From Leptospira hartskeerlii (GTDB lineage Bacteria; Spirochaetota; Leptospiria; Leptospirales; Leptospiraceae), in assembly GCF_002811475.1 (NCBI RefSeq), contig NZ_NPDL01000003.1, positions 1-64,000 of the forward strand: a DNA stretch of 64,000 bases. The letters run 5' to 3'. Under the pieces are notes generated by a model. That model searched no databases. It saw only the letters and a list, made by a program, of their open reading frames with translations, and was not told the origin of the DNA. The number at the start of each line of letters is the position of its first letter. Within the stretch, counting starts at the first letter, position 1. Position numbers and translations under genes: made by a program. This document shows, in pieces, positions 10,021 through 19,481 of the stretch.

Positions 10021-10974
10021 TTAAGGAGCCGGACTTCCTGGCAAACCTGCAGGAGCATTCAAACCAGGGATCTTGAATTCAGGTCTTTGGAAACTTCCGG
10101 TGATCGGGATACATTTTCCACTTCCACCTTTTTCTAAAAGATCCAATGCACCAACAATGATCTGGTTTTCTGCAGCAGAGGCAAAATTCCTTTCTAATTC
10201 GAAACAGGCTCTTAAATTCAATTGGGAATTGGAGAATGAATCTGAAAGTCGGATGTTCCCATGAAGATCCAATCTTGCTACCGAAGTATCTATAATAAAT
10301 TCTTCGAACTCTACCATTCCTTGGTCTATTTTAGAGGTGATCAGTATCTTATTTACGAAGAAATTTTCTATTTTTCCTACAAAAGGAATTTCAGGAAGAT
10401 TCGGAAAAGATCCGAATTTTCCTTCCGGCATTTTAAGAGAGAATGACCCACCGAACCTGCTGGCCGGTACGGACAAAGAGTCCAACTGCAAGTGGCCTTC
10501 TAACTCTCCAATGTTTCCTAGAGTTTGGCCATCGTAGTCTACTTCCAATTCTTCTATCTCGAAATCACCGTTTACTTTTTTTCTCAATAAAGAAAAAAGT
10601 CCTGCTTTGATCTGAGCATCTTTAGATCTGATCTTGAATGTTTGGCCCATGATCTCCATGGACTTTACGGAAACTTTTCCGAGTAGAACTGAGACAGATA
10701 ATTCGTTAAAAAATACACTGCTTGGTTGTCCGGAGGAAGAATTCATGAGCTGTCGGACTATATTTTCGTAAGGGAACAATAGGATCAAAAAAAGAAGAAA
10801 GGAACTGAGCCCGCTTCCGATCAATATGAGCTTTTGTTTGAGGGAAAATCTAGGAGTATCTTCTTCCTCTTCCGGAGGTAATTCCTCCAATTCCATCGTG
10901 AGGAATTCTTCTTCCTCGTTGGAGATTAGTTCTTCCTCTTCTTCTTCAATTTCTATTTTTTTAGCGCGAGCCAT
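10021..10974 (-). CDS. gspN: Type II secretion system protein GspN
   Basis: A 317-residue inner-membrane protein. An unusual cytoplasmic N-terminus of about 45 residues is almost all Glu/Asp and Leu. One membrane segment follows (about 48-68), then a periplasmic domain built of beta-rich, AsmA/GspN-like sequence (for example FEIEELEVDYDG). A Pro/Gly/Ala-rich tail ends the protein. It is the last gene of the T2SS operon, as in other leptospiral loci. The ATG at 10974 begins one base after the gspM stop, and a GTG at 10995 would overlap. GspN is an accessory subunit absent from many T2SS, so its exact role is uncertain. Confidence 0.75.
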   Translation of the reverse strand: MARAKKIEIEEEEEELISNEEEEFLTMELEELPPEEEEDTPRFSLKQKLILIGSGLSSFLLFLILLFPYENIVRQLMNSSSGQPSSVFFNELSVSVLLGKVSVKSMEIMGQTFKIRSKDAQIKAGLFSLLRKKVNGDFEIEELEVDYDGQTLGNIGELEGHLQLDSLSVPASRFGGSFSLKMPEGKFGSFPNLPEIPFVGKIENFFVNKILITSKIDQGMVEFEEFIIDTSVARLDLHGNIRLSDSFSNSQLNLRACFELERNFASAAENQIIVGALDLLEKGGSGKCIPITGSFQRPEFKIPGLNAPAGLPGSPAP

Positions 10975-10975
10975 C

Positions 10976-11506
10976 TTATTTTCCAGGAGCGACACTATAG
11001 GCCGCGATTTTCATGTTCACGTCGTAGGTATTTTTGTCTTGGTAAGGTTTATTGGTCTGGAAATATTCCACCCTGGCATTTACCTTATTGCCTTTATCTA
11101 TATCATACAATACAGACATAACGTTTTCCAGAGGTACACCTCTTAAATTCACTTCGAAAACGATTACTTGGTATTTTCCTTTGTCGATCGCTTTTGCAGG
11201 GATAGGCCTCATAGTGGAGATTCTATCCTTCACTCCATTATCGGAAAAGATCCTTTCCAGCTTCGCTGCAAAGGCACTCTGGTCATTCTCCCCTGTGTTC
11301 ACGTTTTCCAAAGATCTGAAAAATAAATAGTCGGAGATTGTTTTGTCCAATTGGGCCACGAGTCCAGGAGTATTGTTTACCGTTTCAGAAAGATCCGTTC
11401 TGAGCCTGTAAATTTTACGGACTACTAAGAATACAAGAAGGACCAAAATCAGTCCGGCCGCGATCACTAATAAAAGTTTTTCCCTAGGTTGTAATTTTTG
11501 CCACAT
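10976..11506 (-). CDS. gspM: Type II secretion system protein GspM
   Basis: A 176-residue bitopic protein. A short cytoplasmic start (QKLQPREKLLLV) leads into a membrane helix (about 9-29), followed by a coiled segment and a ferredoxin-like periplasmic domain (about 80-176). GspM normally binds GspL and GspF in the inner-membrane platform. It lies between gspL (gap 13 bases) and gspN. Sequence conservation is low, so the call leans on size, topology and operon position. Confidence 0.8.
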   Translation of the reverse strand: MWQKLQPREKLLLVIAAGLILVLLVFLVVRKIYRLRTDLSETVNNTPGLVAQLDKTISDYLFFRSLENVNTGENDQSAFAAKLERIFSDNGVKDRISTMRPIPAKAIDKGKYQVIVFEVNLRGVPLENVMSVLYDIDKGNKVNARVEYFQTNKPYQDKNTYDVNMKIAAYSVAPGK

Positions 11507-11519
11507 AGACGGGTCCCTC

Positions 11520-13136
11520 TTAATCGTTTTCTTCGATTTTAGAGGTCACCTCCATTTTGATCACAAAGGAGACTTTAAACGTTTTGAGTCCGAAATTCGG
11601 ACGGTTGCTATCTAATTTTACATTTTTAAACATGGGGGAACGCGCCAAAGAGTCCTGTACTTTTCCGATTTCTGAGATCTCATTTACTGCGCCTTGGATG
11701 GATACTGAACCATTATCGTAAGTGATACTTTGGAATAAGAATGGTTGCATTCCTGGATCTGGAAACTTTAAGGAAATCTCATGTAGTACGTCTAGCACAC
11801 TCGGTTTGGAAAGATACTTTCTGTAGAGTTCAGTTTTTCTTTCCGCACCATCTCTTAGGCTTTTTGCAAACTCTATTGGATCTCTGTTAGAAGGAACACT
11901 GGAACCTGTGCTAGATTTTACTTTTTCAGCTAGGATCTTATTTGCGGCTGCGAGTTTTCTTTTATCCGAAATAATACCCAAGAAAAATACACCGATCAAA
12001 AGTACAAAAGAAACCGAGCTCAATATAATATGAGGTTTGAATATGCTAATGTCGAATAAGTTCTTGTTTAATCTTTTGACATAAGGGGTTTCTAAAAAAT
12101 CTATTTTAGCTTTTTTAGATTGAATGAGGTGATAAGCCATTCCATAACAAGTGGCAAATCTGTCCGGGTCAGCGCTTAAGAAATCGTATCTTCTGGCCTG
12201 GATACCTAGGTCTTCTCCTAAAAAGGATTCCAGGTCCTTGATCTTACTTCCTTCTCCCGAAAGATAAATTGCCTCGGGTCTTTCCGTTTCTTCTAAAGAA
12301 AGGAAACTTCTGCGCACTTCTTCGCTTAAGGATGTAAAAAATTCCTGAACAATGACAAATGCCTTTTTGATATCTGCAACTTTGAGTTTGTATTCTTTTG
12401 CAAATAGATTCAAACCGTCTTCCGGAGAATGGAATGGTTCGAATTGTATACTGGTCTTTAAGGCCTCAGCCTTATCTTTAGGGATCTTTAATGCTTTGGC
12501 GATTTCTTCCGTAAGAGTATCTCCACCCACGGAAAGAAAACGAGTATGAGCAATCTTTCCATCCTTAGTTACATTCAAGATGGATTTTTTGCCGCCTATA
12601 TCCAACTGGGCGACATTTGCAAATTGTATCTCTTTATGTAAGTGTTTGGAGATGATAGAACCCAAACATATTGAATCCACAAAGATCCCGCGAAATACAA
12701 GACTGGATTCTAAAAAAGGAGAAGCTAATGTATCGAATTCCGAATGATGAGAAGTATAGGTAATTACGTCCGATTTTTCCTGATCGATCCTCCAAACGGA
12801 ACCCAATACTTCCACAGTTTCCATCGGAAAAGGAACTCTACTTTCTATCTCGAAAGGGATCACTTCTCTCACCGCTTTTTCGGTGGTTAAAGGAATAGAG
12901 ATTTCTCTTACGAAAAGTCTATCTAAAGAAAGACAAAGAACGATGGCATGTTCTTCCGCAAAATAGGTGTTTATAAAACGAAGTACGTTTGTTTCGTACT
13001 CCTTTTCTTCCATTCTGGAGATAGGCATGGATTCCGCTCTAAGCAAAGTTAGGTTCCCTGCCACTCTTTGGAACAGTACACCCTTTACGGAATTTGTACC
13101 GTAATCTACGGTTAAAAACTTTTCGTATAAGAACAT
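11520..13136 (-). CDS. gspL: Type II secretion system protein GspL (PilM-like cytoplasmic domain)
   Basis: A 538-residue protein. The N-terminal ~340 residues form an actin-like (ASKHA) cytoplasmic domain with FLTVDYGTNSVK and AQLDIGGKKS phosphate-binding-type motifs. A membrane helix (about 366-386) is followed by a periplasmic domain with PilN-like features (about 400-538). GspL recruits the GspE ATPase to the membrane platform and pairs with GspM. It is longer than typical proteobacterial GspL (about 400 residues). The gene shares one base with gspK. Confidence 0.88.
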   Translation of the reverse strand: MFLYEKFLTVDYGTNSVKGVLFQRVAGNLTLLRAESMPISRMEEKEYETNVLRFINTYFAEEHAIVLCLSLDRLFVREISIPLTTEKAVREVIPFEIESRVPFPMETVEVLGSVWRIDQEKSDVITYTSHHSEFDTLASPFLESSLVFRGIFVDSICLGSIISKHLHKEIQFANVAQLDIGGKKSILNVTKDGKIAHTRFLSVGGDTLTEEIAKALKIPKDKAEALKTSIQFEPFHSPEDGLNLFAKEYKLKVADIKKAFVIVQEFFTSLSEEVRRSFLSLEETERPEAIYLSGEGSKIKDLESFLGEDLGIQARRYDFLSADPDRFATCYGMAYHLIQSKKAKIDFLETPYVKRLNKNLFDISIFKPHIILSSVSFVLLIGVFFLGIISDKRKLAAANKILAEKVKSSTGSSVPSNRDPIEFAKSLRDGAERKTELYRKYLSKPSVLDVLHEISLKFPDPGMQPFLFQSITYDNGSVSIQGAVNEISEIGKVQDSLARSPMFKNVKLDSNRPNFGLKTFKVSFVIKMEVTSKIEEND

Positions 13137-14266
13137 TAATCTTCTCTATAATATAGCATCAGGTTATTGGTCAGGTCAAAAATTCCGGTGATCCTACGTA
13201 CGATTTTAGGTCCTTTCATAACATCGGAACTTTTTTTACTATTATAGTTTCTTTCTACTTCCCCGACTGCACTGATCCGAAATATTTCGCCTTTTGTTTT
13301 GATCCTTCCACCGGAGACATCGGTTCCTTCTCCTGCTAATTCTTTGTAGAGGGAGAGTCCACCAACGGAAGGCACTTGGAATTCTGGAATGGTTTCCAGA
13401 TCCTTAATCTCCTTCAGGTAGCCGCCCTTTTTGATTTTCATTTTCATGATCTGAAGAACGGATTGGCGGTTCATAAAATCGGATAGAGACATTAAAACGA
13501 AGTACGGCGCCGCGTTCAAGTTGATTCTATCGTCATAGTTTCTCTGGAAGGGCACAAATGCGGTTAAATTATTTGCCAGAACAAAATCGGACTCCCCTAT
13601 CAGGCTTCTTTCCTCGTCGGACATAAAATCCTTGGAATACTTTTGTTCGTAGTCCGGAGGTTTTTGAGAGCCATACACTATTTTAGGATCGAACCCTTTT
13701 ACTGAGGTAAGCTCTGAAAGAGAATACATGTACGCGTTTTTGATCTTTCTAGGCGGAGTCAGTTTTTCATAGTATGAAATTTCGAAATTTCCCTGGCTAT
13801 CATCGTCCAACCAATCTACTACAGGATTGAAAAGCTCTTTCTTCATTCCCAAACGTTCCAGAAGTCTTTGGGCCATTTCTTGGTTTCTTAAATTTAATTC
13901 TTTCGTGTCCGCATTGAAGATAGAATTTAAATTAATTTTTCCATCTTCTCCCTGGATCTTATAATAGATCCAACCTCCTCCCATTGGAACCGGAGGTGGG
14001 TTCAGACCTATTCCAGATTGGTAGAGTTGTTCTTCCGGGATTTTTCTGAGCGCAGCCAAGGCTCCTTGGAATCCAGCCTTTGCCAAAAGAGAAGCTTTGA
14101 AGCCTGACATTTCTCCTTGGGAAATTTTATATTCCGCCATCGATCTTTCCGCAAAATCTAAGGTAGTGGTTAAGGCAGCTACACCTATCCCTCCGACAAG
14201 GAGCATAACGATTGCTCCCCTTCTTCTAGAGAATCTTTTGCCTTTAAAACCAAGACCTGAATTCAT
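13136..14266 (-). CDS. gspK: Type II secretion minor pseudopilin GspK
   Basis: A 376-residue prepilin-like protein. The basic leader ends RRRG and is followed by the hydrophobic helix AIVMLLVGGIGVAALTTT. The position five after the cleavage glycine is not Glu, as is usual for GspK but not other pseudopilins. The large C-terminal domain has NLNS, WLDDDSQG and INLNAAP motifs of the GspK SAM-like and calcium-binding region. GspK is expected to cap the pseudopilus tip with GspI and GspJ. The gene overlaps gspJ by 4 bases. Confidence 0.88.
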   Translation of the reverse strand: MNSGLGFKGKRFSRRRGAIVMLLVGGIGVAALTTTLDFAERSMAEYKISQGEMSGFKASLLAKAGFQGALAALRKIPEEQLYQSGIGLNPPPVPMGGGWIYYKIQGEDGKINLNSIFNADTKELNLRNQEMAQRLLERLGMKKELFNPVVDWLDDDSQGNFEISYYEKLTPPRKIKNAYMYSLSELTSVKGFDPKIVYGSQKPPDYEQKYSKDFMSDEERSLIGESDFVLANNLTAFVPFQRNYDDRINLNAAPYFVLMSLSDFMNRQSVLQIMKMKIKKGGYLKEIKDLETIPEFQVPSVGGLSLYKELAGEGTDVSGGRIKTKGEIFRISAVGEVERNYNSKKSSDVMKGPKIVRRITGIFDLTNNLMLYYRED

Positions 14267-14958
14267 TTCATAAGCATCCCTGGGAAGGCAAGAGTTTCAA
14301 AACGTCTTTCCTTGTTTCCCATATTTGCGATGATCTCTATTCTTATAAGACGAGGGATACTTTTTCTTTGGAAGGAATCCCATTCTTCTTCCCATTCTTT
14401 TCCTGTTTTGGAAAATTTAAAGGAGAGAGATTTTACATTATCCAATAATTCGTATTCTTGTCCGCCTACGAAAGGGTAACGATCCACAATCTCATCTTCC
14501 CTTCTCATTAATTTATAATAATCAGTTCCGTCTTTTTGTTTTAGATAATATTCTACTTCTCGTACTTCAGGAAGTGCAACTTCCTCCGAGTTAGGATGGA
14601 CCGCTGCAAACACTATAAAATGATCCTTAGTACTTTCTCCAGGGTGTCTTGGTCCATCTTCCGATTTGCGTCCTTTTCTACTTACAAAGACTAGATTTTT
14701 TTCCGTTTGAAAATAGAAGGCCATGGTCAATGTGCTTCGAATATTTTCGATAACGGAGATTGCCTGTTCTCTGTCTACGCCTTCCGTTCCTGAAGTAGGA
14801 CGAGTGACTTTTAGGATCGTAGCATAAGTCCCGAAAACCATTCCAAGAAGCACGCCTAATAAAGCTGCGACAATGGTTAATTCTATCAGAGTAAATCCGG
14901 ACCTTCTTCTTTTCCGAAGAAGTTTTAGAAAAGCGGAATGTAGATAAAAATTTCCCAT
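14263..14958 (-). CDS. gspJ: Type II secretion minor pseudopilin GspJ
   Basis: A 231-residue pseudopilin. The prepilin-peptidase site RRSG^FTLIELT is at about residues 17-26, followed by a hydrophobic helix. The soluble C-terminal domain is beta-rich. GspJ forms the tip complex with GspI and GspK. The leader is long (about 20 residues) and basic. It sits between gspI and gspK in the canonical order. Confidence 0.88.
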   Translation of the reverse strand: MGNFYLHSAFLKLLRKRRRSGFTLIELTIVAALLGVLLGMVFGTYATILKVTRPTSGTEGVDREQAISVIENIRSTLTMAFYFQTEKNLVFVSRKGRKSEDGPRHPGESTKDHFIVFAAVHPNSEEVALPEVREVEYYLKQKDGTDYYKLMRREDEIVDRYPFVGGQEYELLDNVKSLSFKFSKTGKEWEEEWDSFQRKSIPRLIRIEIIANMGNKERRFETLAFPGMLMK

Positions 14959-14959
14959 G

Positions 14960-15499
14960 TCAGTTCATTCTCGCTTTATAGGTCTCAATCGTGTATTGTT
15001 CTTTTACTGGAATTCCTTGGTTGTCTCTTCCACCTGTAGGATATTCTATTGTTACATAAATATGAAATACTGCGATGAGTCCGCCTGTAGCAGAACCCTG
15101 GTTATTGCCTGTCCTTTTTGCGATCAGTTGGTTCATGCTAGAGTTTGTACCGCCTAACAGATCCTCAGGTTTTTTACCGCTTTCTTTTCCGGCCATTTTC
15201 AGAAGATCTAAGTTCTCTTCTTTGACGATTGTCGTGAATCTCCAGTCTTGATAGCCTGGAATATCTCCGGAACTAGTGTCTGCCTGAAGAATGGTGGCAG
15301 AATCTATCTGAGCCATTTTAATTTTTGCTAAATGGGTAGCTTCCATTTGTAATGCGGCTACTTTTTTTAAACGTATCCCTTCCGAAACTACCATCAATAC
15401 ATAGAGAAGCCAACCGGCGGCGAGCGCAAACGCCAAGGTCATTTCTAAAATTGTAAAACCATGCCGAAGGTTCTTTCTTTTAAAACTTACTCGTGCCAT
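14960..15499 (-). CDS. gspI: Type II secretion minor pseudopilin GspI
   Basis: A 179-residue pseudopilin with the processing site RHG^FTILEMT near residue 13 and a hydrophobic helix to about residue 36. The body is short and typical of GspI, which starts assembly of the tip complex. A stretch at about 110-135 is Asn/Ser/Gly-rich and looks like an inserted loop. The gene overlaps gspH by 20 bases. Confidence 0.85.
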   Translation of the reverse strand: MARVSFKRKNLRHGFTILEMTLAFALAAGWLLYVLMVVSEGIRLKKVAALQMEATHLAKIKMAQIDSATILQADTSSGDIPGYQDWRFTTIVKEENLDLLKMAGKESGKKPEDLLGGTNSSMNQLIAKRTGNNQGSATGGLIAVFHIYVTIEYPTGGRDNQGIPVKEQYTIETYKARMN

Positions 15500-16049
15500 A
15501 TTGCTCGCTACGTTTGTATTCTTCCAATTGTTCCTTGGAAACTACAACTTCCCCGTCCTCAATTTCCGATTTTCCACCATAACGTTTGATGATCAGCGTT
15601 CTTGTGATTTCCGGATCGGGACCTAAATGGATATAAAAATCTTCCGCTACTGCCATAGGAGAGAATGGAATGCGGATCTTTCCCGTATTATATCTATAAC
15701 CTCTTCCATCCATCACATCTACGATTGCGGAAGAGCTTGGGAGTTCTCTATCTTTGAATACTGGAACTTCTTTCAAGCCAGTCTCGTCCCTTTCCATGTC
15801 TAGGATGGTATACGTTTCAGTATCTACGTTTAACTCTAGATAGACGGTTCTTTGGTTGATCTTCGCCCTTCTGAAACAGAAGTTCACGACGTCATGCAAT
15901 AACATCGCTTCTTCTTGGGCGCCTGGTGTTAGTAAATTTACTAAAGAGGGAAGCACAAGAGCGAACATCACTCCGATCAGGAATACTGCGACTCCTAATT
16001 CGATCAATGTGAAGCCGGAACGGATCCGGCCTTTCGCTCTTGGGCCCAT
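15480..16049 (-). CDS. gspH: Type II secretion minor pseudopilin GspH
   Basis: A 189-residue pseudopilin with site RSG^FTLIELG near residue 12 followed by a hydrophobic helix. GspH joins the major pseudopilin fibre to the tip complex. It is distinguished from GspG by its position, its length and the lack of the calcium-site C-terminal motif. Confidence 0.83.
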   Translation of the reverse strand: MGPRAKGRIRSGFTLIELGVAVFLIGVMFALVLPSLVNLLTPGAQEEAMLLHDVVNFCFRRAKINQRTVYLELNVDTETYTILDMERDETGLKEVPVFKDRELPSSSAIVDVMDGRGYRYNTGKIRIPFSPMAVAEDFYIHLGPDPEITRTLIIKRYGGKSEIEDGEVVVSKEQLEEYKRSEQYGTSKF

Positions 16050-16055
16050 CTTGGA

Positions 16056-16535
16056 TTATTTTTTAGAGCCGGCTGAAGTGAATTGAGGAGGATACTGTTC
16101 TTCTTTTGTGATATCGAAGTCTGAGTTTAAACCTTCTCCACCTTCTGTTTTATCCTGACCGAAAGTGATGATCTGGATCTCACCTGCACCGTCGTATCTA
16201 AGTTTGTACGGGTTCTTCCATGGATCTTTGATAGAATCCTTGCTGCTCACCATAGGGATCCAAGTCTCAGGAATTTCTCCGGTAGTCGGTTTTTCGACTA
16301 ACGCATCAAGTCCTTGCTCTTCACTTGGATAACTTCCGAATTTGGAAGCATATCTTTCTAGATGTAATCTAAGTTCCTGTTTATCTTTTTTGATCTTCAT
16401 CTTTGCGGTTTCGATGCTCACTCCGCCGAAATCCACGCTGACAAGAATGATAGTCATCAAAGCACCTAAGATGGCGACGACGATCGCTAATTCGATAAGA
16501 GTGAATCCTTTTCTCCGTTTGTTTCCCGTTTTCAA
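16056..16535 (-). CDS. gspG: Type II secretion major pseudopilin GspG
   Basis: A 159-residue major pseudopilin. The site RRKG^FTLIELAIVVAILG is at about residues 10-24. The C-terminal domain has the GspG hallmarks GSYPSEEQGLDALV, WKNPYKLR and GEGLNSDFDI, the last being in the calcium-binding loop region. It polymerises into the pseudopilus piston that pushes substrates through GspD. It lies between gspF and gspH. Confidence 0.95.
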   Translation of the reverse strand: MKTGNKRRKGFTLIELAIVVAILGALMTIILVSVDFGGVSIETAKMKIKKDKQELRLHLERYASKFGSYPSEEQGLDALVEKPTTGEIPETWIPMVSSKDSIKDPWKNPYKLRYDGAGEIQIITFGQDKTEGGEGLNSDFDITKEEQYPPQFTSAGSKK

Positions 16536-16565
16536 AGTCGGTTCTCCTATTTCTTCCTATTAAAT

Positions 16566-17792
16566 TTATATACCTTGCAAGTTTTGGGTCAAGCTGAACA
16601 TCGGAACGATGATCGCCGCCATAATGATACCAATCGCAAAACCCATAAAAACGAGCATCAGAGGTTCGATTGCCTGTGTCGCATTCTTCAAAGCTGAATC
16701 CACTTCTTGGTCGTAAATTTCCGCAAGCTTATTCAACATCTCAGGCACCCTGTCGGAAACTTCTCCGGCAGACATCATACCAATAACTAGTTGTGGCAAT
16801 ATCTCTGACCCTGTGAATGCAGCGGAAAGTTTCTCTCCTTCTCGAATTCTATCGCATGCGTTTCGGATTTCCTGTCCGAAAACGGAGTGATTAACGATCT
16901 GTTCCACAATTTGGAGAGAAATTATGAGAGGCACTCTATTTGTAAGGAGGATCCCTAAGTTCCTCGCAAAATTGGAGATAAGCACTTTTTTATTGAGTGT
17001 TCTAATAATTGGGATCTTAAGAACGAACTTTTCCCATTTTTCCTTACCTTCCGGTGTGGATTTATAAAAGAAGAAGCCCACAACTCCGGCACCTATCATA
17101 GGAAAGATCAAAAACCAATACCCTGTCAGGATTCTGGAACTTCCGATCACGATCCGAGTAATTACCGGAAGGGTTGCATTAAACTCTACGAATAGATGTT
17201 CAATCTGGGGAACAACTGTGGTGAGAAGAAATATAATTACGATCTGTAAAAGGCAGAAAATAATTCCAGGATAAACAAGTGCAGTGGTGACCTTACCTTT
17301 TAACTGTAGGTTTTTTTCTTCCATCTCGGCGAGACGCATGAGCGCAGTTTCGTAATCACCTGTTCTTTCTCCAACTGAAACAAGAGAAGGATATTGATTT
17401 GGAAATACGTCCGGATGTTTTCTCATCGAATCTGATAAGGAACTTCCTTCGGTAATGTCCGCCTGCATTGCGATCACAACTTTGCGAAATACTTCGTGAT
17501 CTGTCTGTTCGATGATACTGGATAGCGATTTATCTAGAGGAATACCTGCGCCTAAAAGAGTTCCGAGTTGTCTGGAAAAAAGACCTATGATCTTTTTAGG
17601 AACTCTATAAAGAAGTCTAGCTAAGAATGGAAAAAGTTCTCTGTCTTTTCGTTCTGCATCTTCGGAAATTTGGCGAACGTAAAAACCTTTGCTTTTAAGT
17701 TTAGCTCTTGCGGATTGGATATTTGGGGCATCTATAATTCCCTTTTCTTCCTTTCCTTTCTTGTTAAACGCAGTGTAAGTATAAAGTGCCAT
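16566..17792 (-). CDS. gspF: Type II secretion inner-membrane platform protein GspF
   Basis: A 408-residue polytopic protein with two T2SSF domains (about 70-195 and 270-395) and three or four membrane segments. The motif FSRQLGTLLGAGIPLDKSL opens the first domain and SNFARNLGILLTNRVPLI opens the second. It is the platform subunit that couples GspE motion to pilin insertion. The N-terminus (ALYTYTAFNKKGKEEKG) is the usual cytoplasmic GspE-contacting arm. Confidence 0.95.
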   Translation of the reverse strand: MALYTYTAFNKKGKEEKGIIDAPNIQSARAKLKSKGFYVRQISEDAERKDRELFPFLARLLYRVPKKIIGLFSRQLGTLLGAGIPLDKSLSSIIEQTDHEVFRKVVIAMQADITEGSSLSDSMRKHPDVFPNQYPSLVSVGERTGDYETALMRLAEMEEKNLQLKGKVTTALVYPGIIFCLLQIVIIFLLTTVVPQIEHLFVEFNATLPVITRIVIGSSRILTGYWFLIFPMIGAGVVGFFFYKSTPEGKEKWEKFVLKIPIIRTLNKKVLISNFARNLGILLTNRVPLIISLQIVEQIVNHSVFGQEIRNACDRIREGEKLSAAFTGSEILPQLVIGMMSAGEVSDRVPEMLNKLAEIYDQEVDSALKNATQAIEPLMLVFMGFAIGIIMAAIIVPMFSLTQNLQGI

Positions 17793-17803
17793 GGAAGGAA
17801 AAC

Positions 17804-19477
17804 TTAAGTAACCCTTAGAACTTCATCCGGGGTGGTAACTCCATCCAATACTTTTCGGATCCCATAATCTCTCATGGTAGCAAATCCGTTTTCTAAGGCG
17901 ATATCATTTATCTTATTCGTATCGGATCCCGCGAGTATGGCATTTTTGATCGGAGTATTGATGATCAGAAGTTCGTAAACTCCCGTTCTTCCTTTAAATC
18001 CAGTGTTCATACAGTGAGAACAACCTTTTCCTTTGTATAAAAGCCCACCTTTCAGTTCCTTTTTGGAAATTCCGATAGATTCCAATTCTTGAGGCGTTGG
18101 TTTATAGGAAATTTTACATTCTTTGCATATAGTTCTTACAAGTCTTTGGGCCATAAATCCCAAAACAGTAGAAGTAATCAGATAAGGTTCAATCCCCATA
18201 TCCACAAGTCTTGTTGCAGCAGAAGCAGCATCATTCGTGTGCAAAGTAGAAAACACTAAGTGACCTGTTAAGGAAGCTTGGATAGCGATCCTCGCAGTCT
18301 CTTCGTCCCGGATCTCCCCTACCATGATTACGTCCGGGTCCTGACGTAGAATTGCACGGAGTCCTGTTGCAAATGTAAGCCCGATCTTTTCCTGCATCTG
18401 CATTTGAGAAACACCGTCTATTTGGTATTCCACCGGGTCTTCACATGTGATGATATTTCTTTCTTCAGTATTGAGCTCGGTCAAAGCAGAATACAATGTG
18501 GTGGATTTTCCGGATCCGGTAGGGCCCGTAACTAATATAATACCGTGGGGTTCGTAGATAAGAGTGCGAAGTGTTTTAACAAGATCCGGATAAAATCCCA
18601 TTGTCTCCAGGGAATATTTCTGATCCGTCTTATTCAAGAGACGCATAACGATACGTTCTCCGAACTGACAAGGGATAGTAGAAACCCGGATATCCACATC
18701 TTTTCCTGCAAGTCTGAGTTTGATCCTACCGTCTTGGGGTAATCTGTTCTCTGCGATGTTCAGGTTGGACATGATCTTAATACGAGAGGTAATTCCCGCA
18801 TGATAAGACTTAGGAGGAGTTAATACGTTATGAAGAATACCGTCTATCCTGTATCGGACCACTAGACTTTTTTCGTATGGTTCTACGTGAATATCCGAAG
18901 CTCTCTCGTTTACTGCTTGAGAAAGGATCACGTTCACCATCTTGATGATAGGAGCATCATCAGAAAGATCGATAGTTTCGTTATCGAAACCTTCCGCAAG
19001 TTCGGAGAAACTACCTTCCATTTCATTCAGAAGGTCTTTTGCAGCTGCGGAAGTAGTATCGAACTGGGAGTGAATGAGTCTCATCACTTCCGGTTCAGGC
19101 GCGAGTATGAATTCTATTTTAAATTCTTTTAATGCAGTACGTACATCATCCATCGGGTGAAGATCCGTAGGATCGGACACCGCAATTTTAACATTCTTCT
19201 TATTTAGTTCGAAAGGAACTATTTTACTTTTTTGGATGAGTTTAAGAGGGATACGGTCGTAAACTTCTTCCATACCCTTGAAATCCAGTTTTTCTCTGAA
19301 TTCCATTTTGTATAATCGGGCCATCGCCTTGAGAACGTCTACTTCTCCCGCGATCCCTTTTTTCTGAAGAATATGTCCTAAAGGTAAATGATTCTTTTTT
19401 TGTAGCTTGAGGGAGTCTTCTAGATCCTTGGCGGATATGACCCCGTCTTCTACGAGAATATCACCTAGAGTTTTCAC
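17804..19477 (-). CDS. gspE: Type II secretion ATPase GspE
   Basis: A 557-residue hexameric ATPase that powers pseudopilus growth. An N-terminal MshEN/N1E-like region (about 1-130) is followed by the N2E and core domains. The Walker A box is [10 protein letters not shown], the Asp and His boxes are present, and the Walker B box is [15 protein letters not shown] tetracysteine zinc element (CKEC...CSHC, about 35 residues apart) is retained. It follows gspD by 4 bases and precedes gspF by 11. Confidence 0.96.
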   Translation of the reverse strand: MKTLGDILVEDGVISAKDLEDSLKLQKKNHLPLGHILQKKGIAGEVDVLKAMARLYKMEFREKLDFKGMEEVYDRIPLKLIQKSKIVPFELNKKNVKIAVSDPTDLHPMDDVRTALKEFKIEFILAPEPEVMRLIHSQFDTTSAAAKDLLNEMEGSFSELAEGFDNETIDLSDDAPIIKMVNVILSQAVNERASDIHVEPYEKSLVVRYRIDGILHNVLTPPKSYHAGITSRIKIMSNLNIAENRLPQDGRIKLRLAGKDVDIRVSTIPCQFGERIVMRLLNKTDQKYSLETMGFYPDLVKTLRTLIYEPHGIILVTGPTGSGKSTTLYSALTELNTEERNIITCEDPVEYQIDGVSQMQMQEKIGLTFATGLRAILRQDPDVIMVGEIRDEETARIAIQASLTGHLVFSTLHTNDAASAATRLVDMGIEPYLITSTVLGFMAQRLVRTICKECKISYKPTPQELESIGISKKELKGGLLYKGKGCSHCMNTGFKGRTGVYELLIINTPIKNAILAGSDTNKINDIALENGFATMRDYGIRKVLDGVTTPDEVLRVT

Positions 19478-19481
19478 CGTA

